Source: Beta vulgaris subsp. vulgaris (taxonomy: Eukaryota > Streptophyta > Magnoliopsida > Caryophyllales > Amaranthaceae). From it: a DNA stretch of 64,000 nucleotides. Numbering within the stretch: position 1 is the first letter of the stretch; each line of letters begins with the position of its first letter. The notes beneath the pieces are model-generated. The model was not told the origin of the DNA. It searched no databases and saw only the letters and a list, made by a program, of their open reading frames with translations. Made by a program: the position numbers and the translations under genes. Below are positions 22,722 through 33,528 of this stretch, in pieces. The stretch lies in contig NC_079207.1 in assembly GCF_026745355.1 (NCBI RefSeq), positions 13,625,269 through 13,689,268 of the forward strand. The letters are read 5' to 3'.

Positions 22722-24478
22722 ATGTGTCTAAGAGGGTTAGCAACCCTAAGAGTTAATCATTTTCCAACAAAAACCCTACCTCTCATTTCTCTCTCATCTT
22801 TACAGCCGACATCACTCATCTCTTTTCTCTCTCATATCGCCATTTTTCGTTCTATCTCTCTCTGTCTCTTCGGTTCTCCTCTTCATTGTCTCTCTCTCCG
22901 ATTCTTCCCCTCTTCACTCTCCCTCTCTCTTCAATTTTCTTCCTCTCGACAAGCAAAACCCCACTGCACACTAACAACAATCCCGGACCACCAGACGACT
23001 TGCGCAACCACCGCCGATGCGCTTCTCACTCTCTTCAGATCTGGTATGTTTGTGGTTTTTTAGGTGCGATTATATATGTTTTTAGGTTTTTAGTTTCGGT
23101 TTCATTGGTTTTTAGGGTTCAATTATTTGATTTTTCGGTTGAAATATATGATTTCTTGGGTTTTTAGATTCATTATATAAGGTAATTCTGTGTTCTTTTC
23201 GGTTTGGAGTTTTTACAGTTCTCTAATTGTTTTTTCTTGGTTATTTTGATATATTTGCTTGGGTGGTTTTTCGATTGATATTAGACGCCGGGAAGAAGGA
23301 AGATAACTCAAGAAGCAGTCTTTTAGGCCCAGGTAGCTTGCTTGTAATCTCAGTCAAGTCCTGAAACCAAAAAGGCAGTAGTCAAAGCCCTCCTTAAATT
23401 GATTCAAAAAAGCAAGAATAACATTAGCTGCTTTGCCGCAACAAAAGCGAAGCGAGCCTCTATCAGAGAAAGCCATTCTTGCAGAACAAAGTCTAGGTTC
23501 TGGAAGAAGCGCACCCCTAAACTACACGCTTTGATTTCAATAAATATTTTGGCATTTTCGATCTTTTGATTGATTTACGATTTTTTTCTGGGTTTTTCAG
23601 TTATTTCAGTGATTTTTGCTTTTTTCAATTATTTCGATTGGTTTTGTGTTTTTTTCCAATTATTTCGATTTATTTTTTATATTTTTCTGGTTTTTCAAAT
23701 TTTTTTTTTTTGGCCTTTTCGATCTTTAAATTGATTTTTCGATTTTTTTTTGGGTTTTTCAATTTTTTCGATTTCTTATTTCAATTGATTTGCGTTTTTT
23801 TCGTATGATGTCGTATGAATGAAGTATGAACAGAGTAAGTATGAATGAAGTAAGACTGCTCAGAAATTAAGAAGAAAAGAAAAGATAATGTGCAGAAGCA
23901 CAGAATATACTACATAACCATGGACAATTTTGCATAACAAGGAACATACTTCTACTCGTATGAGGAATCGAGTGAAGATGTTATCTCATGGATCCTTTTA
24001 CTCAGTTCTATGAACCTCTTGTTTCAGCTCTCATTATATGTTTGTTGGTTCTTTTCGGTAGCTTTTTAAAATTGTTTCTCTCTTCTTATCTCTTAAAATT
24101 TATAGATGACTGTAAATCTTTGATTTATCTTTTCAAATTGTGTGGGCTTGCTGGTTGCAGGAAGGTATAGCTTTGACTGTCAAGTCATTTTCTCATATGG
24201 CTAAAAGCTCGTTACGCTCTAAAGAATACAAGTTCTTGAGAATTGATGTTTTAATATTATATATCAACAACAATGATTGCTTGAGAATTGAGTTTGTAAT
24301 TGCTTGTTGATGTTTTATGGGTTTTGATTATGTTGATTTAATTGTTGTTTTATGGGTTTTGATTATGTTGATTTAATTGTTGTTTTTTGTTTTACAGATG
24401 ATGGATGATTCAAAGAAGTTACAGGCTTATAGCAATCATAAGAGAGTTCCAAGTGCACTCGAAACATCGGAAGAATAA
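22722..24478 (+). pseudogene. Exon-like captured gene fragments, unidentified
   Basis: 22740-23040 is C/T-rich with 'ctctctctc' tracts and resembles a plant 5' leader or first exon. A splice acceptor 'ggttgcag' precedes an open stretch at 24161 (EGIALTVKSFSHMAKSSLRS). An acceptor 'tttacag' precedes 24398-24478, a 26-codon terminal exon-like stretch ending in TAA (MMDDSKKLQAYSNHKRVPS then ALETSEE). The T-rich spacers look like introns. I do not recognise the parent gene. The segment 23285-23530 has different composition and may have another origin. Confidence 0.35.
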
Positions 24479-24769
24479 AGATTTTTAAGAATGGCCCTTC
24501 TGTGTTTTTTTTTTATGGTTTATCATCGATTAATTGATAAGTTATTGTAACTTTTTTTTGTTAGGGAATTTTATTTATATATTTGTTTTTTAATACTCTT
24601 TTAGAAATAATCATTGTAATTTGGTCAAAGTTGAAATAATACTATTTTTTTATTTTCAATTGCCTCCTTTGTTTATTTTATATTTGTCTGACATGATTCA
24701 GAAAAATTGATAGCCAAAAAATTTGTCAGCCACAAATATCAATTTTAAAATTTCAATTTAATTGGATCA

Positions 24770-24902
24770 TTATTGGCGTCGTAGGTAGAACCGAAGCAAA
24801 TAGTTGATGGACTTATTGCGTCAATGCCAGTTGCGCCACTATTAGAACCGACGTAAATAAGGTACTAAGGTGTGACACAAATGACTATTTATGTACTAGT
24901 GA
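24770..24902. mobile_element. Isolated right end of a third CACTA-type element
   Basis: The sequence ends 'tatttatgtactagtg'. Read inward on the minus strand this is CACTAGTACATAAATAG followed by 'gtgtcacacc' and motifs such as 'cgtcggttcta'. The matching left end is not in the window. The subterminal array of the large CACTA begins right after it. Confidence 0.4.
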
Positions 24903-25320
24903 TTAGGGGCAACCTATAATTAGCGACTGACTGATGGTCGCCTCTAAATGTAAGTGGCTTTAGCAACAGTTCAAGTTTTGTACCTGAAAAAGGTGGCATT
25001 AGGGGCAACCAACAATTAGCGACAAGCATATGGTTGCCTCTAAACATAAGTGTCTTTAGCAACACCATAACTTGTCTGTCTCTAAAAGGTGGCATTAGGG
25101 GCAACCAACAATTAGCGACAAGCATATGGTTGCCTCTAAACATAAGTGTCTTTAGCAACACCATAACTTGTTTGTCTCTAAAAAGTGGCATTAGGGGCAA
25201 CCTATATTTAGCGACGTACTAATTAGAGGCAGCAAGAAAATTGCTTCTAAACACCATTAGAGGCTACAAATATATATTTAGATGCAATTTTGGCTTGCCT
25301 CTATATGTAGTTTTTTTTGT
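24895..25320. repeat. Right subterminal repeats of the large CACTA, 96-base tandem unit
   Basis: Units start at about 24992, 25088 and 25183 with '(g/a)gtggcattaggggcaacc' and contain 'aattagcgac', 'tggttgcctctaaacataag' and 'tgtctttagcaacaccataa'. Two units are almost identical. They are related in motif to the left array at 14640-15250. Confidence 0.82.
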
Positions 25321-25324
25321 AGTG

Positions 25325-26501
25325 TTTCTCACTCTCAAAGGAACAGAGGGTTTATGCTTAGTGGTAATGTGTTTGCACCTCTTAGGTTTCGGTTCCTCCG
25401 GCTTAGGAACAGGGTTATCCAAGATTACATCATCATCTTCTTCTAAGTCAGTTTGGGCATTTTTCTTTTTCCTGAGGAACTGGAAGCCATTCTTCCTTGA
25501 ATGAGAACACCTTCTTGGACGACAATCCAAGTCCATTAGGGTCTTCTCATTCAAATGTTCCCTTGTTGACCCCTATGGTGGTCCAACCAGTAAGTCTTAC
25601 TTCAAAATGATGAAGTAAGGAAGTTATCAAGGCACCGTAGCCAATAACACAATAATTTTCAATGCAGTGGGTTAAGTGTTGAATGAAGAGGGAAGGGAAA
25701 TTTATTTGTATGTGTTGGTCCAAGCAAAACATGTAACACATATCCAAGAGACCCACTTCATTCCTCTTTTCAGTTCGAGGAATGAGTGCTCTCCAAACCA
25801 AGTTAAACAGTACTTTGTGAAGGGGAGAGAGTAGGTTATGGTTAAGTTTGTTTTGGCCAGCTGTTCCTCCAAAATATTCTAAGATTTTGTCTTGAGGAAA
25901 ATTCGGAAAGGAAACAGTTCCTTTCCTTTTAAAATACAAATCAGTTCCTTTGCAAGGAACTTCCCATACTTTGCTTAAAGTTGCTTGATTAAACCTTATT
26001 TTCTTTCCTCTAACTTCAGTTGTGCAAGTTCCATTAGTATTAAACAATTTGCACAAACTCATCCATAGCTAGAGGAACAAGAGCATTATTAAAGGCGAAT
26101 TCAAACAAGAATTCCATGCCTTGTTCCTTTAGAATGGAGGTTAATTCTAGAAATTCAATTTTATTGCCCATTCTAAATCGACGCAAAAGCCCAAGACATA
26201 CCTAGATTCACTTCGTTCGACCCTTTTCTTGGAAGACGAAGAAACAGTTCCTTTGGAAGGAACAGGTGCAGTTTCTTCTTCTTCCCCCTGAGATTGTTCC
26301 GGGGTTTCTTCTTCATCCTTCCCCAATCAATTTTCTTCTTCTCATGCTCCTTCTAGGAGATTCTAATTGCTGTTCCTCTATGGGGTTTTCTTGAATTATG
26401 TCGGTTTCAAGGGTTTTAGTTGGAGATGAAGAAATTTCCATTTTTGAAGTGTCGGTTGTTTTTGGTGTTGGAAAAGGTGAGTTTCTTGAAGTTTTTGCCA
26501 T
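25325..26501 (-). pseudogene. Copia third ORF, N-terminal and central part, with plant transposon-protein domain
   Basis: On the minus strand an ATG at 26499-26501 opens MAKTSRNSPFPTPKTTDTS and an acidic, basic-ended leader. After stops or frameshifts near 26310 the region 25547-26190 encodes a block with 'FNQATLSKVWEVPCKG', 'LHKVLFNLVWRALIPR', 'LDMCYMFCL' and 'CVIGYGALITSLLHHF'. I recognise this as the 'putative plant transposon protein' type of domain found in retrotransposon ORFs. A basic/acidic tail (25264-25554) runs into the CACTA insertion and continues at 14600-14145. Its place after RNase H matches the envelope-like ORF position of some Sireviruses, but no signal peptide or membrane segment is evident. 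Confidence 0.6.
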
Positions 26502-27089
26502 GATTTATGAAGGTTTGGAGGTTTTTATGGAGTATCAAAGGGTGTGATGAGGTTTCGGATTTGGTGAAGATGAAACGTTTAGAGGAACACGGTTTCTTAG
26601 ATGAATTGAAGAAGGAAGTTTTGCATGTAATAGTAATTATGACACGCGGGAAAGAAATAAAGCAAAAAAGTAAAAATAAAAATAAAAAGGAAGAAAACGA
26701 AAAGATAAAAAGAACCAAGATTTAATTAAACTGGTTCCCCTTATTTTTGGGAGATTTTTCGGATTTTTATGAATTTTAATTTTTGAAAGAAAATAAATGC
26801 TGAGGAACTTGTGCTATAGGAACAACTAATGCTACACATCAATATCCTTCATAATATGCATGTTTCTTGACCTTAGGAACAGTAAGGGGAGTATTATGTG
26901 ACATTTGTGAGTTGTTTAATTTCTTTGATTTCATGTTTATGTTTTGCAACATTCCAATTTGCAATGGTCTTAGGCAATTAAACACAATTATTTTTAGCAC
27001 ACAAAGTCACTCAAATTGATTCAAACATGGGGGAATGACATAGGAACAATCACTTAATTTTTATTAAGCCTAACTCAAGCCTTAATTTT
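26502..27089 (-). other. Copia spacer between third ORF and pol
   Basis: This is a non-coding AT-rich spacer. On the minus strand it would hold the leader of the third ORF. GTTCCT / AGGAAC motifs recur. No promoter could be defined. Confidence 0.45.
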
Positions 27090-30000
27090 TCATATCTATC
27101 TCTTTGCAAAGGCTTAGTTAGGATATCAGCAATCTGATAATCAGTTTGACAAAACTCAAGTTTAATCAAACCTTTTTCCATATTTCTCTTAAAAAGTGAT
27201 GTCTAATATGTATATGCTTTACTCTAGAATGATGCACTGGATCTTTAGATATACTATAGCACTTGTATTGTCACAATAAATAGGAACACATTCAAAGTTT
27301 ATTCCATAGTCACTAAGTTGTTGTTTTATCCAAAGCATTTGAGAGCAACATGCAGCAGCAGCTACATATTCTGCTTCAGCAGTGGATAAAGCAACTGTGT
27401 TTTGTTTCTTGGTACTCCAAGAAACTAAACTATGACCAAGGAATTGTGCCATACCTGAGGTGCTTTTCCTATTTACAAGATCTCCAGCATAATCTGCATC
27501 TGCATATCCTTTTAGTTCGAATGTATCACTTCTTGGATAGTAGAGTCCAAGATCATCTGTTCCTTTAAGATATCTAAGAATTCTCTTCACAGCAGTGAGG
27601 TGAGACTCCTTTGGATTTGCTTGAAATCTAGCACACAAACCAACACTGAAAGCTATGTCTGGACGACTAGCAGTTAGATACAAAAGTGAACCAATCATTC
27701 CTCTATATTTTGTTTGATCAACACTTGTTCCTATGGAGTCTTCATCTAATCTAGTTGAAGTTCCCATAGGAGTGTGATTTATCTTTGAATTTTCGAGGCC
27801 ATATTTCTTTAATAGTTCCTTTATGTATTTTTGTTGGTGAACAATTATACCTTTTTCAGTTTGTTTGATTTGTAGTCCAAGAAAGAAATTTAACTCACCC
27901 ATCATACTCATTTCAAATTCATTGCTCATGAGACTTGAGAATTCTTTGCACAATGTTTCATTAGTAGCTCCGAATATGATGTCATCAACATATATTTGAA
28001 CAAGCAAAATATCAGTTCCTTTAGATTTTAGGAACAAGGTTTTATCAACCTTTCCTCTTTTAAAGTTGTTTTCTAAAAGGAACTTAGATAATCTCTCATA
28101 CCATGATCTAGGTGCTTGTTTTAACCCATAAAGAGCTTTATCAAGCTTGTAGACATGATTTGGGAGATTTTATTTTCAAACCAGGGGGTTGTTCAACATA
28201 TACATCTTCGTTTAGATAGCCATTTAAAAATGCACACTTAACATCCATTTGATATAATTTAATCCCATGTAAGCAGCAAATGCAATTAAATTCTAATGGC
28301 TTCTAATCTAGCTACAGGAGCAAAGGTTTCTTCATAATCAATTCCTTCTTGTTGTTATAACCTTTTACTACAAGTCTAGCTTTGTTTCTTACAATGGTTC
28401 CATATTCATCTAGTTTGTTTCTAAACACCCATTTTAAGCCAATTACTTTTTGTTGTTTAGATGAAGGAACTAGATGCCATACCTTGTTTCTTTCAAACTC
28501 ATTTAATTCAGCTTGCATTGCAATAATCCAATCAGAGTCAGTTAAGGCTTCTTCATGATTTCTTGGTTCCATCATTGATAGGAACGCATGAAATGCACAA
28601 AAGTTCCTTAACTGAGATCTAGTTTGCGTACCTTTGGATATGTCGCTGATTATGAGTTCCACAGGATGTGACTTTTGTAATCTCCAAGGTTTTGGTTGAA
28701 ACTCTCTTATAGGAACATGTTGTTCCTCATGAGTTCCTTGAGTGATGAGGAACTCTGCTCAGTTGTTCCTCTGTTAGCCTCGGTGGACTCAGTTCCTTCA
28801 TTTGAGGAACAGGAACATCTTCTCCTCCTTGAGGAACAGGAACATCATTGATCATTATTTTCGAATTCCTCGTTCCTTTCCTCTTTCACTTCTTCTTCTT
28901 CTTGTGAATCTGTGTTCCTTGTACTAGGTTGTGCTAACCCTATCTCATAGTCATCAACCTGTATGCTTGGATTATGTTTGTCAGATTCATCAAAGATTAC
29001 ATGAATGCTTTCTTCAACACACATAGTTTTCTTGTTATATACTCTATAAGCTTTACTATGTGAGGAGTATCCTAAAAATGTTGCTTCATCACTCCTTGCA
29101 TCAAATTTTCCAAGATTATCTTTTCCATTATTATGCACATAACATTTGCACCAAATGTTCTAAAATAGGTGATGTTTGGTTTCTTTCCAAAGTAAAGTTC
29201 ATAAGGAGTTTTATTAATGATAGGTCTCATCATGGCACGATTAATTATGTGACAAGCAGTATTAACAGCTTCAGCCCAAAAGTTCCTTGGAAGTTCACTA
29301 GCAATTAACATGGTTCTAGACATTTCCTCCAAAGTTCTATTTTTCCTTTCTACAACACCATTTTGTTGTGGTGTTCTAGGGGCAGAAAAATTATGATCTA
29401 GGCCATTATCTCTGCTTAGTCATCAAATTTATAATTTTCGAATTCCTTGCCATGATCTGATCTAATGTGCATTATTTTATGTCCACTTAGGTTTTGAACT
29501 CTTTTAGCAAAGACAAGGAACTCATCATAAGTTTCATCTTTACTAGAGAGAAAAATAACCCAAGTGTACCTAGAGTAGTCATCTACAATCACAAGTACAT
29601 ACCTCTTTCCACTTCTGCTTTGAATTCTCATGGGCCACATAAGTCCATATGAATTAACTCTAATGGTTTAGTGGTACTTACAATCGTTTTAGATTTGAAA
29701 GAGGATCTTACTTGTTTACCTCGTGCACATGCATCACAAACTTGATCAATATGAAATTTTATGGATGGTAATCCTAAAACAAGTCTTTTGATCTAAGTTT
29801 CTCAAGTAATGAAAAGCTAGCATGTCCTAGACGCTTGTGCCATAGAAGTGAATCATCTTCAATAACACTAAGACAAGTTAAATTGATTTGAGGAACAAGG
29901 TCTAGATCCACAATGTATGTGTTCCCTTTCCTTGTTCCTTCCAAATAACCTTCTTAGTTTTAATGTTGATGATTAAGCATTTTTCTTTATCAAATTTTAC

Positions 30001-30267
30001 AGTATTTCCTTTGTCACAGAATTGAGAAATGCTTAATAGATTATGTTTTAGACCTTCAACTAAAAATACATTTTCAATGGAGTGTAATGGTGACTTACCG
30101 ACCTTACCCATAGCAACAATGTTACCTTTCTTATTATCACCAAATGTTACACTGCCACCTTCATAGGTTGTGAGTGAGAGAAACTTCGTTTTGTCTCCTG
30201 TCATGTGCTTGGAACAACCACTATCGAGATACCAGTGTTGTTCCTCCCTCCAACCTGCAAAAATCAA
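27090..30267 (-). pseudogene. Copia pol: protease, integrase, reverse transcriptase, RNase H (broken)
   Basis: Read from 30267 downwards. The protease has the active-site block WYLDSGCSKHMTG. The integrase core (29072-29640) has 'IVDDYSRYTWV' and 'SDHGKEFEN', then the conserved 'NFWAEAVNTACHIINRAM' and 'KTPYELYFGKKPN'. The reverse transcriptase starts with 'EALTDSDWIIAMQAELNEF' and 'LKWVFRNKLDEYG' (28312-28662), and its YVDD catalytic box lies near 27985. The RNase H part has 'KGYADADYAGD', 'STSG' and 'VALSTAEAEYVAAA'. Frames change near 29410, 28840, 28310 and 27240, so no full polyprotein can be made. The linker at 28670-28870 between integrase and reverse transcriptase is packed with AGGAAC repeats. 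Confidence 0.85.
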
Positions 30268-30992
30268 CTAGTTGTTAGTTGAAGGAACCCCATCTTTCGT
30301 GGGTTCCTGTTCTTGACTAGGATTTGTTTTGACAACCCATTTTTTCTTACTTATTGTCACATTTTTCCCAATCATCTCAGATTTTAGTTGACATTGATTT
30401 ATGTAATGACCTACCTTGCCACAATACAACAGAACTTATCACTAGGTAGATCAACATATTTCTTTGTCTTGTTCCTTTTCTTGTAGTTTTCAAAACCAAG
30501 ACCTTCCTTCCTTTTGGTCTGTGGTTTCTCAATCCACTTAGGAACTTTCATGATTTTGCCTCTGTTCCTTGCGACAACCAGTTCCTTTTTAAGATTACAG
30601 ATCTGTTCCTTTAAAATATTTTTCTCTTTATTTATTTTTCAATCTCAGATCTGTATCCTTTCAAAGGGGTTGATCTTATATCAAAGGAACTCAGAACAGG
30701 GACAAATTCCTTCAAGTGTGAAATCTCTAAATTAATTAGATAATTTTCATTTTTCAAACTCTCATAACATTCTTTGATTTTTAAGTTTTTATCAACAAAT
30801 CAAAAAATCTAGTTTCGACATCAGTTCTCATTTTCTTAAGCCATTCTATGTGTTCCTTGCAAACCTTTAAGGCTTGTTCCGTTTGTTCACGTTTTTCACG
30901 TTCATCTCTACATTCAAGAATTGCATCATAAAGAAGATCATATATTTCAGTCCTAGTTTTACCATCTAGTTCTGACTCAAGTCCATGTTGAC

Positions 30993-32095
30993 TTACCTCA
31001 ATTTTTCTTCATCTTCTTTTTCGTCAGTGTTTGCCATGAGGCAAAGGTTTGCTGTTTCTTCAGTTGGTTGTTCCTCTTCTTCTTCCGTCTCTGAATCTCC
31101 CCAAGCAGCTATCATAGCTTTGCGCACATTTGCCTTAGAGAAAGGTGCTTTTGATTCTTTGTTCCTTTCAGCAAAGCGTTCCTTGTTCCTTTCTTTGGTT
31201 TTGTCGTTTTCCCAAAGAGGACATTCTTTGATGAAGTGATCTGTACTTCCACATTTATGACAAGCAGCTTTGTTAGAAAATTTCTTAGTTTTACCTTTGA
31301 AGTTTCCATTCTTCATGTTCCTGTACATCTTTCGAAATTTTCGAACCATGAGGGCTGCTTCTTCTTCTTCAGAGTCCGAATCATCTTCATCATCTGCTTT
31401 GAGAGCAATTGATTTTGATTTGGAGCTTTCACCATATTCAGTATCAAGGTGAAGCTCATGAGTCATAAGTGACCCTGCCAGCTGTTCTAAGTTGAACTTA
31501 GTGAAGTCTTTTGTTTCTTGAAGAGCGTGACTTTAGCCATCCATCTGTCCTTAGGAAGACTCCTAAGAACCTTTCGAACCTGTTCCTCAGATGAAATAAA
31601 CTTTCCAAGAGAAGCCAACTCATTTATAATGTTAGTAAAACGAGTAAACATGTCTCGGATGCTTTCTTTGGATTTCATGCAGAACAGTTCATATTGATTC
31701 ATAAGTAAATCAATTTTCGATCTTTTAACTTCATTAGTTCCTTCGTGGGTTACTTCTAGTAAATCCCATATTTGCTTTGCGGATTTGCATCCCATGATCC
31801 TATTATGTTCATGGGGTCCAAGTCCACAATGCAATAATTTAATAGCCATGGCATTTACTTCCATTTTTTCAAAATCAGATTTGTCATAATCAGAGAGGGG
31901 TTTAAGAGTTACCTCATTTTTGTCATTTGTAGTTGTGACTTCGAAATCACCAACTTCAATGACTCTCCATACCTGATAGTTTTCAGCCTTGATGAATATC
32001 TCCATGCGGTTCTTCCAATAGTTGTAGTACTTCCCATTGAACATAGGAGGCCTTTGAGTGGAATAACCTTCTTCAAGTTTCTCGGTGGTATTCAT
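30993..32095 (-). pseudogene. Copia gag with one frameshift
   Basis: An ATG at 32093-32095 opens MNTTEKLEEGYSTQRPPMF, with the GKYYNYWKNRMEIF block of Copia gag (UBN2-type) and 'SAKQIWDLLEVTHEG'. The frame is lost near 31530 by what looks like a one-base deletion. It resumes in 30993-31466 with the zinc knuckle C-H-K-C-G-S-T-D-H-F-I-K-E-C and an acidic tail. The knuckle has all three cysteines and the histidine in the right spacing (CX2CX4HX4C). In the family gag forms the capsid and packages RNA. Confidence 0.82.
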
Positions 32096-32146
32096 TGTTC
32101 CTTGGATCTTTTCCTCAATAGGGTTTCCTATCTTACGTGAATTCTA

Positions 32147-32158
32147 GCTCTGATACCA
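32147..32158 (-). other. Copia primer-binding site, complementary to initiator tRNA-Met
   Basis: On the minus strand the sequence TGGTATCAGAGC follows the 5' LTR after two bases. It is the standard plant Copia primer site that pairs with the 3' end of tRNA-iMet. It fixes the orientation and the 5' LTR. Confidence 0.92.
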
Positions 32159-32160
32159 GT

Positions 32161-33528
32161 TGTTATTTCCCTAGGAACACTACAAGAGGGGGGTGAATTG
32201 TAGGTGTAGAAATAAACGTAACTTTTTGCGGAAATTAAAACTTAAACGAATAAACAAGCTAAAGGAACACAAGGGATTTTTACGAGGAAAAACTTCTTGG
32301 GCCCAACAAGAAGAAACAACCTCGACCACTAGGGATTTTAAACTCAACACTTTCACTAATTAGGCCAAACAACTCTGTTACAACCTAATTCTAACTCGAG
32401 CCCTACCTTGAGTTCCTAAACTCAAGTTCCTGAACCACTGTTCCCTTAACAGCAGTTCCTCTCAACTTCACTCGAAGTTTTCTCACACATACAAGCTTCA
32501 CTCAAAGCCTTTCTCTTACAGAACTTCACTCAAAGTTCCCTTACCCCAAAAACCAAAATACAATTGATCGAAATAAGCTTAGTGGAATTAGAGTAAGAAG
32601 GCAAAGAACAAATGGCTATTATGAGAGAATGAAGGCACTGACACTTAATAAGTTAAACTCACTTAATTACTTAGTCAGACACAATTTGGAACTTATCTAG
32701 ACTTCTATATTTATAGTGTTAATCATGAAGAACGTGGGATTAATGTTAGAGTACACGTTTTAATCCATTTACCCATGATGTTCCTTCCCCTAAGGAACAC
32801 GTTTTACATCATGTCCCATGATCCCATGAACTATAAATGAACGTGGATAAAATGCAGCCATTACTCCTAAATAATAGGAGTTCCTTGAGCATTATCCGAA
32901 AATCAGTTTTTATAAACTCTTTTTATCTTTAAATCTGAATTTCTAATCTTTAAGAAAATAATATCTTTGAAATAAAATCTTTCTAACAACCGGATATTTA
33001 TTTTCTTATTTTCCGAAAAATAAAATCTTTTCCAAAACAGATTTTCTTTTTAAAACTGATTTTATCATTTGAAATTAGAAATAACTAATTTCCTATAATC
33101 TAGGCATGACTTACTCCATTATCTTTAATCGTTATACTAAGTAAACGCCTAAGTCTAGTTCCTTATATTAGTTCAGTTCCTTTAACATATTGCTAAGTGC
33201 CACTTAGTTTGTTCCTTACAAAGAAACAAACGCTTCATTCTCAAATATTCTGCCACAGTTCCTTACCATTCTTTCTTTGTTCCTTTACATTGGAACTAAA
33301 AAATAAAACGCCTAGCTTCTATTATTCTTGATCCAATGCTTGCTCCAGTATCAACATAGAAACTTCTTTACTTAGCCTTTGAAATCCTCTCTTGACTTCT
33401 TCATTGACTTCGTATTCTCCCAGTTCCTTGCATTGATACCTTAGACACCATACACTTAAATAATTCATTAGTTCACTACTTAGTTTGTTCCTTTGTTTCT
33501 TTGTCATTATCAAAACTAGGGTTCAACA
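32161..33528 (-). repeat. Copia 5' LTR
   Basis: It matches 11973-13342 almost base for base. The five bases after it (33529-33533, gaatt) repeat those before the other LTR. It should contain the element promoter, but no TATA box was assigned. The hexamer GTTCCT / AGGAAC is strongly enriched here as in the rest of the element. Confidence 0.93.

Larger units (their letters stand above)
14601..25324. mobile_element. Large non-autonomous CACTA element carrying gene fragments (Pack-CACTA-like), duplication TTT
   Basis: The left end is CACTACAAAAAAAATTGGC with 'tatagaggca'. The right end is the complement of CACTACAAAAAAAACTACA with 'tatagaggca'. The flanking duplication is ttt on both sides. Subterminal repeats with 'gcctcta' and 'ttaggggcaacc' fill about 650 bases at the left and 430 at the right. 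No transposase ORF is visible in the 10.7 kb. The interior holds an E2-like exon, exon-like pieces on the plus strand, an internal duplication, a microsatellite, MITE relics and ends of other CACTA elements. It therefore probably moved with transposase from elsewhere. Confidence 0.88.
11973..33528 (-). mobile_element. Sirevirus-like Ty1/Copia LTR retrotransposon, minus orientation, split by a CACTA element
   Basis: Two LTRs of 1,370 and 1,368 bases start TGTTGAAC and end AATAACA when read on the minus strand. They are flanked by the perfect duplication GAATT (11968-11972 and 33529-33533). A primer site for initiator tRNA-Met and a polypurine tract are present. The gene order on the minus strand is gag, protease, integrase, reverse transcriptase, RNase H, then an extra ORF before the 3' LTR. 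That order, the primer and a second PPT-like copy fit the Sirevirus group. The coding frames carry frameshifts and stops. Without the 10.7-kb CACTA (14601-25324) the element would be about 10.8 kb. Confidence 0.92.

Noticed and set aside
23285..23530. Insertion of organelle DNA
   Set aside because: The base composition differs from its surroundings, but I could not match it to a specific organelle gene, so I did not annotate it as such.
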